Assembly (NCBI GenBank): GCA_031292095.1
Contig: JARLHU010000205.1
Location: 1 to 36,809 of the forward strand
Origin: Desulfosporosinus sp.
GTDB lineage: Bacteria > Bacillota > Desulfitobacteriia > Desulfitobacteriales > Desulfitobacteriaceae
Length of the DNA stretch: 36,809 bases
Reading direction: 5' to 3'
Shown here: positions 24,607-34,053 of the stretch, one piece after another
Position numbering within the stretch: the stretch's first letter is position 1
How the letters are laid out: every line of letters begins with the position of its first letter
The notes under the pieces: generated by a model
Seen by the model: the letters and a program-made list of their open reading frames with translations, nothing else
Databases searched by the model: none
What the model was told of the DNA's origin: nothing
Translations under genes and position numbers: made by a program

Positions 24607-26568
24607 CTAATCTAAGCCATACGACAGGAATTTTTCTCGATCTCCAATTAGTGCATAAGCCGTTAAAGCGACGATCGGTGTATGCCGACTCTTACCCTCT
24701 CGCTCACGAATTTTAACGGTTGCTTCTATCCCATCCATGACCGGCATCTGAATGTCCATAAAAATTACATCGTACTGATTTTTGGCATGTAATGACAAGG
24801 CTTCCAACCCGTTCGAGGCGGATTCGATAAAATGACCTTTTTCTTTAAGCATTAAGGCCAAGACCATCAAATTGACCTTATCATCTTCGACTATCAGGAT
24901 TCTCAAGGATTTTTTAGCATTGATGGAATTGAAAGTATCTTGAGTCGGATAGCTCAGTTCATCAGAAAGCATGAACTTTAGAGTAAAACTAAACGTGCTC
25001 CCTCTTCCTTTTTGGCTTTCCACCTTGATTGTTCCACCCATCATCTGCACCAATTGCTTGGAAATAACCAGACCCAAACCCGTTCCACCGTATTTTCTCG
25101 TGATTGAACCATCGACTTGACTAAAATTTCTAAAAAGTTTAGCTTGTTCTTGTTTCGATATGCCAATACCTGTATCTGTAATCGAAAATCTCAGTTCGAT
25201 TGTTTCATCTGTCATTGCCAGTTGCTGCACCGAGAGAATGACCCCTCCATATTCTGTGAATTTGAGAGCGTTATTTAACAAATTGTTTAATATCTGCTTC
25301 AACCGATTGGGATCCCCTTGCAAGGACTGGGGTAAGGAAGCGGGCAAGTCGCAATTTAATTTTAATTTCTTTTTCAGAGCTAACTGCGAATGCGCTTTAA
25401 TCGTAGTATTCAAAAGCTCCTGAATATTAAACCCTATCGTTTCAATCATTAATTTCCCAGCTTCTATTTTCGAAAAGTCCAAAATATCATTGATAATTTT
25501 CAGCAACGTATCCGCGCAATCTTTAGCAATTTCCAGGTTTTCTCGCTGTTCACGCTCTAAATTCGTTAAGAGGGTTAAATCAATCATCCCTACCATGCCA
25601 TTAATAGGGGTACGGATTTCGTGACTCATATTCGCTAGGAATTCGCTTTTCGCCTGGTTTGCAGCCTCAGCCTTATCTTTAGCCAGAAGTAGTTCACTCT
25701 CCTCATGTATTCGCTCAGTCATGTCCGTAATAATCGAGACGAAGAAACCTGGTTCCGGGCTATATAATTTCACAGAAAACCAGAGTTTACTCCACTCCGA
25801 ATAGTAAATCGGCAAAACGAGTTCAACCCCTGTCGACGCCACTTCACCATATTGTGCCATTCTTCGTTTGAAAATTTCAGGATCATCGCTGGAGAAAAGT
25901 TCTGAATATTTCTTGCCTAAAATTTCTTCTCGATTGACATTAAATATTCTTTCATAGGCTTCATTGATTTCAATGATTTCATAATCTATCGGCATGTCCA
26001 TGTCATCATAGATGATTCTGTTGTAAGCAAAGCTATCCGGCATATTCATAATCAACGAGCGGTATCGTTCATGCAAACGCCTTTGTTTGGCCTCGCTATT
26101 CAGTAACTCAATTTCCGAAGCCTCCACTAATTTACTATCCGTAATATCGTCTATCGCTACAACCACATTGCTCTTGTCATTGAACGTGACTGGAGTTATG
26201 CTGGCCCGAAACCAATACTTCCTTTCCTTTTCGTTATGGATCAATACTTTACTATATTCCAACCGAGTTGCAGCTTGTCCGGTTTCAAGGGCTGCCTCTA
26301 CCGCCAAGCGTAGCTTGCATGATCGACATTGGACTCCATAACTACACCCCTGAATATCTTCTGTACCGCCTTGGCAGTGAAGCCCGTTACCGAGACGTTG
26401 ACCCAAAGCATCTTCGCGATCGCTACTTAAAAATTCTAACGCAGCATCGTTAATTTTCCAGATTAATGCCTGTTCATTAAGTAATAGCATTCCTATAGGA
26501 CTGGTGTTAAAAATTATCTCAAAATTATTCACTTCGATGTTCTCTTCGTTCATGTTCAAACCCAGCAC
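24607..26568 (-). CDS. Hybrid kinase PAS-PAS-HisKA-HATPase-REC, interrupted by in-frame UAG
   Basis: Soluble sensor kinase, 653 residues to the stop. PAS1 (about 15-150) contains a four-cysteine insert, Cys65, Cys75, Cys81 and Cys84, that could bind a metal or sense redox state. PAS2 is about 170-290. HisKA carries His316 (ANMSHEIRTP); the ATPase has DTGIGI about 465-470 and GGTGLGL about 494-500. The receiver starts near 555 with acceptor D605. It stops at GLD, just before the conserved Y-x-x-K-P, which follows in frame after TAG 24607-24609. Starts possible at GTG 26568 or ATG 26553. It follows cheB by 21 bp. Confidence 0.9.
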   Translation of the reverse strand: MLGLNMNEENIEVNNFEIIFNTSPIGMLLLNEQALIWKINDAALEFLSSDREDALGQRLGNGLHCQGGTEDIQGCSYGVQCRSCKLRLAVEAALETGQAATRLEYSKVLIHNEKERKYWFRASITPVTFNDKSNVVVAIDDITDSKLVEASEIELLNSEAKQRRLHERYRSLIMNMPDSFAYNRIIYDDMDMPIDYEIIEINEAYERIFNVNREEILGKKYSELFSSDDPEIFKRRMAQYGEVASTGVELVLPIYYSEWSKLWFSVKLYSPEPGFFVSIITDMTERIHEESELLLAKDKAEAANQAKSEFLANMSHEIRTPINGMVGMIDLTLLTNLEREQRENLEIAKDCADTLLKIINDILDFSKIEAGKLMIETIGFNIQELLNTTIKAHSQLALKKKLKLNCDLPASLPQSLQGDPNRLKQILNNLLNNALKFTEYGGVILSVQQLAMTDETIELRFSITDTGIGISKQEQAKLFRNFSQVDGSITRKYGGTGLGLVISKQLVQMMGGTIKVESQKGRGSTFSFTLKFMLSDELSYPTQDTFNSINAKKSLRILIVEDDKVNLMVLALMLKEKGHFIESASNGLEALSLHAKNQYDVIFMDIQMPVMDGIEATVKIREREGKSRHTPIVALTAYALIGDREKFLSYGLD

Positions 26569-26589
26569 CTGCCTTATAAAGTTGATTGG

Positions 26590-27618
26590 TTATCCATTTC
26601 CTCTCTTTAACAGTTTTACAAGGGCTTGAGCCATAGATTCAAGAGGAAGCTGCCGCTCCACCGCCCCGATTTCAAAAGCGACTTTAGGCATGCCATACAC
26701 CACAGATGATTTTTCATCCTGTCCTAGAGTTCGAGCGCCCTTTCTTCGCATGGTGAGCAACCCTTTTGCCCCGTCATATCCCATACCTGTGAGTATGATT
26801 CCGATGGCCTGGTCACCGACCTCTTTAGCCACCGAGTCAAACAAAACATCGATTGACGGACAGTGCCCATTCACCTTTTCACCTTCGAAACACTCCACTC
26901 TATATCGTTCTCCGAGCTTCTTGAGCCTCATATGCTGTCCACCCGGGGCGATCAGTGCACATCCTTGATCTACATAATCTCCCGTCTGTGCTTCCTTCAC
27001 CCGCAACTGAGTCGATTCATTGAGCCTATCGGCAAACATCCTGGAAAAGACTGGTGGAATATGTTGGGTAACGACGATACCGGGTACTTGGGAAGGTAAT
27101 ACTTTCAGGATATTGAAAACGGCCTCCGTTCCTCCGGTCGAGGCTCCAATGGCTATGAGCCGCCTTCTCAAGGAAGGTCCTTCCTCAACCACACTGGAGG
27201 ACATGCTCTGCCCAACAAATTTTGGAATCTTGGCGTTAGCCGCTATTTTTATTTTTTGAATTAATTCATGAATAAAGCTCTCAACATCTTGGGCTGATTG
27301 CACATTAGGCTTTGTCACAAAATCCACGGCCCCAGCTTTCATCGCTTCAAAGACGGTCTCACTCACAGAACTGACAACAACCACTGCTAACGGATATTGG
27401 GGTAAAAGCCTCTTAATAAATTCAATCCCATTCATTTTCGGCATTTCGATATCACAAGTCATCACATCCGGGGCATATTCTATGATTTTATCCCTAGCAT
27501 CAAAGGGATCAACAGCTTTGGCCACCACGTCTATGCTAGGATCGGTGGAAATTCCTCTCGCTAACACTTCACGGAAGATTAGAGAATCATCGACGACAAG
27601 CACTTTAATTTTTCTCAT
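26590..27618 (-). CDS. cheB: Chemotaxis protein-glutamate methylesterase CheB
   Basis: Removes methyl groups from, and deamidates, receptor glutamates/glutamines when phosphorylated by CheA. REC (about 4-120) has D56. The methylesterase domain (about 150-340) has the catalytic triad: Ser160 in IGASTGGTEA, His186 in TQHIPP, and Asp in GMGYDGAKG. 342 residues is normal. It begins 2 bp after cheR, and AAGGA precedes the ATG, so the pair is translationally linked and balanced. Confidence 0.96.
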   Translation of the reverse strand: MRKIKVLVVDDSLIFREVLARGISTDPSIDVVAKAVDPFDARDKIIEYAPDVMTCDIEMPKMNGIEFIKRLLPQYPLAVVVVSSVSETVFEAMKAGAVDFVTKPNVQSAQDVESFIHELIQKIKIAANAKIPKFVGQSMSSSVVEEGPSLRRRLIAIGASTGGTEAVFNILKVLPSQVPGIVVTQHIPPVFSRMFADRLNESTQLRVKEAQTGDYVDQGCALIAPGGQHMRLKKLGERYRVECFEGEKVNGHCPSIDVLFDSVAKEVGDQAIGIILTGMGYDGAKGLLTMRRKGARTLGQDEKSSVVYGMPKVAFEIGAVERQLPLESMAQALVKLLKRGNG

Positions 27619-27620
27619 GC

Positions 27621-28439
27621 TCAGGGTTCCTTTCGATAAACGGCGGGTAGGATGTTTTTATACTCCGTCTCGCTGCGTTGTAGTGATTCTGAGTGCCCAA
27701 TGAATAAATATCCCCCCGGCTCGGTTAAATCATAGAACTTCTTAACTAAATCTATTTTCGTTTTGTTGTCAAAATAAATCATCACATTCCGACAAAATAT
27801 TACATGAAATTTCTTTTTAAATGGGAACGTTTGGTCCATAAGATTAAACTTCCTATAGATCACTTCGTTCCTAATCTTAGGTACTAGGACGGATTTTTCT
27901 TTTTCTAGTTTCTCGAAGTAATTAAGCTTCCAAGAAGCAGGTATTGTCGCTATCCGCTCATTCGTATAAACCCCTGCGCGGGCGACTTCTATGACATTAC
28001 TTGAAATATCGGTTGCCAAGATTTTAGTGTCCCACCATTTTTTGTCCATCTCAAAGAATTCATCAATCAGCATCGCTAACGTGTAGGGTTCTTCTCCGCT
28101 CGAACACCCAGCGCTCCAGATTCGCAGATCTTTAGTCTTGGAGTTGCCAGTCAATTGGGGCAGAACTTTTTCTTTGAAAAAATTAAAATGATCGACTTCA
28201 CGCATAAAGAACGTATGATTGGTCGTGATTTTATCTATGAGGGTCACGACAGCATCCCCTGTTTTATCAGCCAATATGTAGTTGAAATATTCAGCGAAAC
28301 TGGCAAAGTTTTTTTCGGCTAAGACATTGCTCAGTCTTCCTGTCATTAATGTTTGTTTCTCATCTTTGAGATAGATCCCGTAGTTCGCTTTAATATAATC
28401 CGCAAGTTGCTTAAATTCTTTTTCTGAAATTTGTAACAT
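27621..28439 (-). CDS. cheR: Chemotaxis protein methyltransferase CheR
   Basis: Methylates receptor glutamates using SAM. The N-terminal helical domain starts MLQISEKEFKQLADYI. The SAM motif is IWSAGCSSGEEPYTLA and the NVMIYF motif is near the end. About 272 residues from ATG 28439, which has GGTGG six bases upstream. A longer frame to 28520 is rejected because its extra 27 residues are encoded by the low-complexity repeat at 28450-28558. It sits between the MCP gene and cheB. Confidence 0.95.
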   Translation of the reverse strand: MLQISEKEFKQLADYIKANYGIYLKDEKQTLMTGRLSNVLAEKNFASFAEYFNYILADKTGDAVVTLIDKITTNHTFFMREVDHFNFFKEKVLPQLTGNSKTKDLRIWSAGCSSGEEPYTLAMLIDEFFEMDKKWWDTKILATDISSNVIEVARAGVYTNERIATIPASWKLNYFEKLEKEKSVLVPKIRNEVIYRKFNLMDQTFPFKKKFHVIFCRNVMIYFDNKTKIDLVKKFYDLTEPGGYLFIGHSESLQRSETEYKNILPAVYRKEP

Positions 28440-28449
28440 TCGTCCACCG

Positions 28450-28558
28450 CCCTCTATGACAGAGGTCAGATTCCAGAGGCCGGAGACCAGAGCAGAAAGG
28501 GAATCCCCCTGCTGTGACATCCGGTTCTGACATCTGGCTTCTGACCTCTGACTTCCGA
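28450..28558. repeat. Low-complexity TCTGACCTC/TCAGAGG repeat between mcp and cheR
   Basis: Roughly seven-base degenerate units (GTCAGAG, GCCAGAT, GTCAGAA on the minus strand) fill the gap between the MCP stop and the cheR ribosome site, including TTCTGACATCTGGCTTCTGA around 28525-28545. This type of simple repeat is seen in intergenic DNA of several Firmicutes. Confidence 0.75.
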
Positions 28559-28559
28559 G

Positions 28560-31373
28560 TTAGTATTTTCCAAACTCTCGATCACTTAAAGAAATTTTCG
28601 GACGACTACTTGTTGCTGCCGCCTCTGCATAACTTTGATTCATCAAACTATAGTTTCCCTTTTTCTTTTGAGACATATCTTCCAGCATGCGTAATACCTC
28701 TGGGTTCAGATCCTCAAATCCTTTATAGGAAGAGCCTGTCGTTTTCTTCAGTTTAAACCGACTGACTTGTTCTCTTAACAGCTCTGCTTGACTAGAGAGT
28801 TCCTCACTGGCAGCAGCACTTTCTTCAGAAGTAGCGGAATTCGTCTGAACAACGTCGGACACTTGTAAAATACCTTGATTCACTTGATTAATTCCTAAAG
28901 CTTGTTCATTGGAAGCAACCGCAATTTCTCCAACTAGGTTGGTTGCTTTGGTGACCCCTTCAACAATTTGATTCAGGGCTAAAGCCGTCTCATTAGCGAT
29001 TTTCGTACCTCCTTCGACCTTTTTGATCGAACCCTCGATAAGAGCGGTCGTTTCTTTCGCAGCGTTGGCACTTCTGGCCGCTAGATTGCGCACTTCTTCC
29101 GCAACAACGGCAAATCCTTTGCCGTGTTGACCTGCTCGTGCAGCTTCAACCGCCGCATTCAAAGCTAAGATGTTTGTTTGAAAGGCAATTTCATCAATGA
29201 CTTTAATAATCTTGGAAATGTTTCCGGAGGATTCATTAATATCATCCATGGCCTTAAGCATGCCCTGCATTTGCGCATTCCCTTTAATGGCGCCTTCTCG
29301 GGCAGCCTGGGCTAACTCATTAGCCTGAGTTGCGTTAGTGGCATTCAGTTTGGTCTGCGTCGAGATTTCTTCCATTGAGGCTGTTAACTCTTCAATAGAA
29401 CTTGCTTGTTCTGTCGACCCTTGGGAGAGGGCTTGAGCTGAATCGGAAACTTGCCTGGCTCCTGCAGCAACTTGTCCTGAAGCATTGGTCATTTCGCTTA
29501 AAACTTCGTTCAAGGAAGAGATTATGCTGTTTAGGCCGTTCTTAATAGGCGCAAAATCCCCGTGGTAATCTTTGTCAATTTCTACATTTAAGTTGCCTTC
29601 CGCCATTTCCGTCAGAACTGTGGATATTTCGGTCACGTAGGAATATAAGGTTCTTAACGTATCATTGAGGGCACTTTTGATCTTGGCGTGATCCCCTTTA
29701 TAATCTCCCTTAACACTAATGTTTAAGTTCCCTTTAGCCATCTCATCCAGTACTGCCGCAGCTTCCATGACGGGAGCAATAACTGCGTCAAGCGTCTTGT
29801 TGACTCCATCCACAATTCTGCCGAAATCTCCGCCGTGTTTAGAGGCATCGGCTCTGGTACCCAAATTGCCCTCTACTGCTGCTTTGGCCAACAGGTCGGC
29901 ATCGGTTACCAAGGCAGTTACCGCATCAATACACACATTCAAGTTATTTTTGATTACATTGAAATCTCCATTATAGTTATCTGTGATCTTCGGCGGGATA
30001 TCTCCCTTACTGATCCGATCAACATACTCTGCCGTCACTCTTATAGGGCCGACCAAGTTGTCAATAATCGAATTGATGTGGATGACTATCGCTTTCCAGT
30101 CATTCTGAACGAGATTCGTATCTCCTCGATCATCCAATCTGCCGTTCTTCATATTATCTGCCATCCGACCGAACCCTACAATGATAATAGAAACAGTATC
30201 AATTAATCTATTGAGATTGTTCTTAATTTCGTTAAAGTCTCCATTGTAGTTATCCGTGATCTTCGGTGGGATATCTCCCTTACTGATTCGGTCGACATAC
30301 TCCGCCGTCACATTGATCGGGCCGACAAAGGCGTCGATTAGGTCATTGACTCCTCCGACTAAGGTCCCCCAGCCGCCAGCGAACGCTTTGACATTGCCTC
30401 GGGTATCGAGTTTGCCTTCCTGGGTTGCCACGACAAGCTTGTCGGTTTCATTTAACAGAGCCTTCATGGTAGTTTGCATCTCGAGAAGTTTTAACCCTAA
30501 TAAGTCTTTATCCGACTTGACCTTAACCGTCACTGACAAATCTCCTGCCGCGATTTTCTCAGTGACATGGACTTGATCACGAACATTTTCAACCATTTTT
30601 TCAAAAGATTCCAACAATGTGCCTAGCTCATCTTTAGTTTTTCTCTTTACATTTACATCGACATCAATGTCTCCAGCTGCTAACTTGTCCGCAGTTGCAG
30701 CAAGCAGCTTGATTGGCTTACTAATTATTGAACTGAGGAACACACCTAAACCTATAGCAATTAGTACACAGGCTAGTATGATCATAACCATGCTTACTGT
30801 AGTGCTGCTAGCCTGTTTAGTATTGGCATTCGCTCTTAAATTTGCGTCATCTATTTGTGCTTTGATTACATTAGCAATCGTGTCTTGTAGTTGTCTTGCC
30901 GCGATCCCAGTGGACCCGGTTTCACTGATTAGTGCCATTGCCTCTGCATCTTTATTTTGGTTTGCTAACTCGGTTACTTTAGCAATCTGCTCTCCAAAGG
31001 AAGTATTTTTCTTCACCAGATCATCGAATAATACTCTCACATTGGCTGCAATTATAGTTTTATCGAAAGACCCTAAATCCTTTGCAACTTCCGCTTGTCT
31101 CTGAGTAATACTGTCTAACGAGCTTTTTATTACTACAGGGTCACTCGTTAGTATCATATCGCGAACATTAACCCTAGACCGTTGGAATTGAGTCGAAATA
31201 TCCCCCAATTCTGAGATAGGTACTGTGTAGTTTTTATAAAGTATGGTATCCGATTCATCTAAAGCTTTAATATTTAGAATGCCTACAACGCCTACTGTAG
31301 CTGCTAGAAGTGCAACAATAACAAATCCAGTTATTAACTTTACCGAAATTTTCAGATCCATAAACCATTTCAT
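28560..31373 (-). CDS. Methyl-accepting chemotaxis protein with poly-HAMP array
   Basis: Chemoreceptor of 937 residues from ATG 31373 (GGAGG nine bases upstream). TM1 is about 11-32, a four-helix sensor domain about 35-185, TM2 about 190-215. Then come several HAMP and HAMP-like units over about 400 residues, and a signalling domain with the hairpin tip DEIAFQTNILALNAAVEAARA. Two of the HAMP units are near-identical (AEYVDRISKGDIPPKITDNY), spaced 91 residues. There is no C-terminal CheR-binding pentapeptide; it ends in SDREFGKY. Poly-HAMP receptors are known to convert sensing over long distances. It is the only receptor in the array. Confidence 0.95.
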   Translation of the reverse strand: MKWFMDLKISVKLITGFVIVALLAATVGVVGILNIKALDESDTILYKNYTVPISELGDISTQFQRSRVNVRDMILTSDPVVIKSSLDSITQRQAEVAKDLGSFDKTIIAANVRVLFDDLVKKNTSFGEQIAKVTELANQNKDAEAMALISETGSTGIAARQLQDTIANVIKAQIDDANLRANANTKQASSTTVSMVMIILACVLIAIGLGVFLSSIISKPIKLLAATADKLAAGDIDVDVNVKRKTKDELGTLLESFEKMVENVRDQVHVTEKIAAGDLSVTVKVKSDKDLLGLKLLEMQTTMKALLNETDKLVVATQEGKLDTRGNVKAFAGGWGTLVGGVNDLIDAFVGPINVTAEYVDRISKGDIPPKITDNYNGDFNEIKNNLNRLIDTVSIIIVGFGRMADNMKNGRLDDRGDTNLVQNDWKAIVIHINSIIDNLVGPIRVTAEYVDRISKGDIPPKITDNYNGDFNVIKNNLNVCIDAVTALVTDADLLAKAAVEGNLGTRADASKHGGDFGRIVDGVNKTLDAVIAPVMEAAAVLDEMAKGNLNISVKGDYKGDHAKIKSALNDTLRTLYSYVTEISTVLTEMAEGNLNVEIDKDYHGDFAPIKNGLNSIISSLNEVLSEMTNASGQVAAGARQVSDSAQALSQGSTEQASSIEELTASMEEISTQTKLNATNATQANELAQAAREGAIKGNAQMQGMLKAMDDINESSGNISKIIKVIDEIAFQTNILALNAAVEAARAGQHGKGFAVVAEEVRNLAARSANAAKETTALIEGSIKKVEGGTKIANETALALNQIVEGVTKATNLVGEIAVASNEQALGINQVNQGILQVSDVVQTNSATSEESAAASEELSSQAELLREQVSRFKLKKTTGSSYKGFEDLNPEVLRMLEDMSQKKKGNYSLMNQSYAEAAATSSRPKISLSDREFGKY

Positions 31374-31398
31374 TTCTGCAATACCTCCACTTATTATC

Positions 31399-31890
31399 TT
31401 AAAGCTCACTTAGATTTTCCAGATCAGTATCATTAAGAAGTTTATCCGAATCCAGGAGGAGTTTAACGTCCGTCCCAACCTTTCCGATCCCCTTGATATA
31501 TTTATTTCCCTGCTTAGCCATGCTCGGTGGAGCGACGATTTCTTCGTCGGGAATAGATATAACTTCAGAAACGCTATCGACTATGAGACCGACCGAAACT
31601 TCACTGATTTCAATTACCACGATGCAAGTTCTATCGTTGTACTCTCTAAAGGGTTTTCTAAACCGCAGCCGAACATCCATAACCGGAATAATCTTACCTC
31701 GCAAATTAATGATCCCCTTAATATATTCTGGCATTTCAGGGATTTCGGTGATAGGCTGCAAGCCAATGATTTCAGTAACATATTTAATTTCAATTCCATA
31801 AAAATCATTGCCCATGCAAAAGGTGAGAAACTTGCCTTTCTGGGTATCTTCGATCTGGTCCTGATTATCTTGATCGACAATATCTGCCAT
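31399..31890 (-). CDS. cheW: Chemotaxis coupling protein CheW
   Basis: Couples the MCP to CheA. A 163-residue single CheW domain with the typical KYVTEIIG, GIINLRGKIIPVMDVR and VGLIVDSVSEV strands. GGAG lies seven bases before the ATG. It lies between cheA and the MCP gene, the order expected for a self-contained chemosensory unit. Confidence 0.96.
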   Translation of the reverse strand: MADIVDQDNQDQIEDTQKGKFLTFCMGNDFYGIEIKYVTEIIGLQPITEIPEMPEYIKGIINLRGKIIPVMDVRLRFRKPFREYNDRTCIVVIEISEVSVGLIVDSVSEVISIPDEEIVAPPSMAKQGNKYIKGIGKVGTDVKLLLDSDKLLNDTDLENLSEL

Positions 31891-31923
31891 CTTATTTCTC
31901 CTTTCCCTTACAGATTACGTTGA

Positions 31924-34020
31924 TTATCTAGCCATAAATCCCCCAATATCTAAGATGAGACTTATACTTCCATCCCCCAATAAGGTACACCCAGCCAGAC
32001 CTCTAACTTTTTTCATGTTTCGAATATATATTGGCAGGGCTTTCACGACGACCTGCTGTTGACCGATCAACTCATCTGCAAAAATACATAGGGTTTTATT
32101 ATCTTGTTCCACTATGATGATGATCCCTTCAGTAAATTGGGTCACCTCTGTCCGGACCTGGTAAATATCATGCAAACGCAGGATGGGAAAGCACTGTCCT
32201 CGGACCATCATCATTTCGTTATTATCCGGATCGACAATAACCTCTGTCATTTTTGGCCTAAAGCACTCCTTGATGGCGGTTGTCGGTATGGTATAGCGCG
32301 AATCCCCTACCTTAATGTTCATCCCATCGATGATAGCCAAGGTTAGTGGGATTTTGAGAGTAATGGTTGTTCCCTTGCCAGGCACACTATCCGCCGCTAT
32401 TGATCCCCCAACGGCTTCAATATTTTTCACTACGACATCCATCCCCACGCCACGCCCTGAAAATTCTGTGACACTCTCATTCGTCGAAAACCCAGGCAGA
32501 AAGATCAAGTTGTAGATTTCCTTGTCCGTGATTTCCTCTTCTATTCCATGAATTAAGCCTTTTTCACGAGCTTTAGCCATAATTCGTTCTTTATTAAAAC
32601 CTTCACCATCATCCCGAATAATGATTAAGACATCTCCGCCAGCATTTTTAGCCTCTAAGGTAATCGTTCCTAAACGAGGTTTTCCTAGGGTTTCTCGTTC
32701 AGACGGCATTTCTATGCCATGATCAATCGAATTGCGGATAATATGCATTAACGGATCCGAGATATGTTCAATGATATTTTTATCGACCTCAGTCTCTTGA
32801 CCTATCAACTGAAGTTGGACTTCCTTGTTAAGTTTTTTACACATATCACGCAGTGTCCGGTTCATCTTTTGGAACGTCCCTGCTAAAGGCACCATGCGCA
32901 CGGACATGACAGTATCTTGTAGTTCACTGGTAATTTTCCTTAGTTGTCGAGCAGCCTTTGCAAAGTTATTCAGTTCTAAGCCTTTAAGGTCAGGATTTTG
33001 GGTCACCATTGCCTCGGCGATCACCATTTCCCCCACTAAATCCATGAGCTGGTCTAACTTTGCTACACTGACACTAATGATACTTTGCTGAGTTGCTGAA
33101 GCTTGAATTTCTTTATCTTCATCTTCGTTGACCCCATTGCCTCGCCCCAAAGATGTAGGAACCATCACCGAGCTGTCTTCCAGCAGAATCTTTCTTTCTT
33201 TATGGAGATCGTCGAATAATTCACTATTCTCCACATGGGTCAATTGGAGGTCCTTTAAATAGATTGTCTCGCTAAGATTCTTATGAATTTCTTCAAAAGA
33301 GCGATCCGTTTTCAGAAATAATGTAAAGCCCTGTTCTCTAATAACTCTTGCACTATCCTCATTCTCAAGATCCTGTGGCATATGGTAATATTCTTCCATA
33401 AGATCAGCCATATCGTTAAGCGCCACTATCGCCCGAATGTTTTCCATCCCACCACAATCTTGTTCAAAACGGAGGGTGGCCTGAAATGTGTTCCTAAGGG
33501 ACGTCGTTTCCGTTCTCACTTTACTAATGTAATAGTGCTGCTTCTCCTGTGGTCGATTTTCATGAGAAACTGCCTGCTCCGCTAAGTTGAGAGTTTTAGT
33601 GCTGGGGTCCTGACATTTTATCGTGTCATGAAAAACTCTCAAACTATTAATTAACTCTGAGGCATCACCATCCGCTTCGTCTCCATTTCTTATCTTCGCA
33701 ATCTCTACTTTAGTGAAATCGAGCCCTTCAAGCACTAAGTCTGATAACTCAGAATAGTCAACATTCGAAGGCTTGTCCTCCCGTAGGACGAAAAAAAGGT
33801 CTTCCATAGAGTGGGCCAAAGATGAAATATTGTTGAATAGCATCATTGCTGAGGAACCTTTGATCGTGTGCATAATCCGAAAAATCTCATTGATGGCCTC
33901 GGAAGCATAAGAAGTAGACTTTTCATTAGCAATGATCAAGAGCTCCATTTGCTCAATCAGTTGCATCGACTCAAAAATGAAGAGATCCAGCATCGGTTCA
34001 TTGACATACTGGTTAGACAT
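31924..34020 (-). CDS. cheA: Chemotaxis histidine kinase CheA
   Basis: Cytosolic kinase phosphorylating CheY and CheB in response to the MCP. P1 Hpt has His51 (RIMHTIKGSSAMM). A P2-like CheY/CheB-binding region spans about 165-275 (CGGMENIRA). The P3 dimerisation domain is about 315-385. P4 ATPase has the N-box HIIRNSIDHG, DDGEGF and GRGVGMDVV. P5 (about 560-698) is CheW-like. 698 residues is a normal length. It begins 34 bp after cheY, with GGGGGTGAG before the ATG. Confidence 0.96.
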   Translation of the reverse strand: MSNQYVNEPMLDLFIFESMQLIEQMELLIIANEKSTSYASEAINEIFRIMHTIKGSSAMMLFNNISSLAHSMEDLFFVLREDKPSNVDYSELSDLVLEGLDFTKVEIAKIRNGDEADGDASELINSLRVFHDTIKCQDPSTKTLNLAEQAVSHENRPQEKQHYYISKVRTETTSLRNTFQATLRFEQDCGGMENIRAIVALNDMADLMEEYYHMPQDLENEDSARVIREQGFTLFLKTDRSFEEIHKNLSETIYLKDLQLTHVENSELFDDLHKERKILLEDSSVMVPTSLGRGNGVNEDEDKEIQASATQQSIISVSVAKLDQLMDLVGEMVIAEAMVTQNPDLKGLELNNFAKAARQLRKITSELQDTVMSVRMVPLAGTFQKMNRTLRDMCKKLNKEVQLQLIGQETEVDKNIIEHISDPLMHIIRNSIDHGIEMPSERETLGKPRLGTITLEAKNAGGDVLIIIRDDGEGFNKERIMAKAREKGLIHGIEEEITDKEIYNLIFLPGFSTNESVTEFSGRGVGMDVVVKNIEAVGGSIAADSVPGKGTTITLKIPLTLAIIDGMNIKVGDSRYTIPTTAIKECFRPKMTEVIVDPDNNEMMMVRGQCFPILRLHDIYQVRTEVTQFTEGIIIIVEQDNKTLCIFADELIGQQQVVVKALPIYIRNMKKVRGLAGCTLLGDGSISLILDIGGFMAR

Positions 34021-34053
34021 CCATTCTCACCCCCTTCTGACACAGAAAACCTT

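Noticed and set aside
28440..28520. N-terminal extension of CheR (27 residues)
   Set aside because: It is encoded by the simple repeat and precedes the good ribosome site; classical CheR starts at MLQISEKEF.
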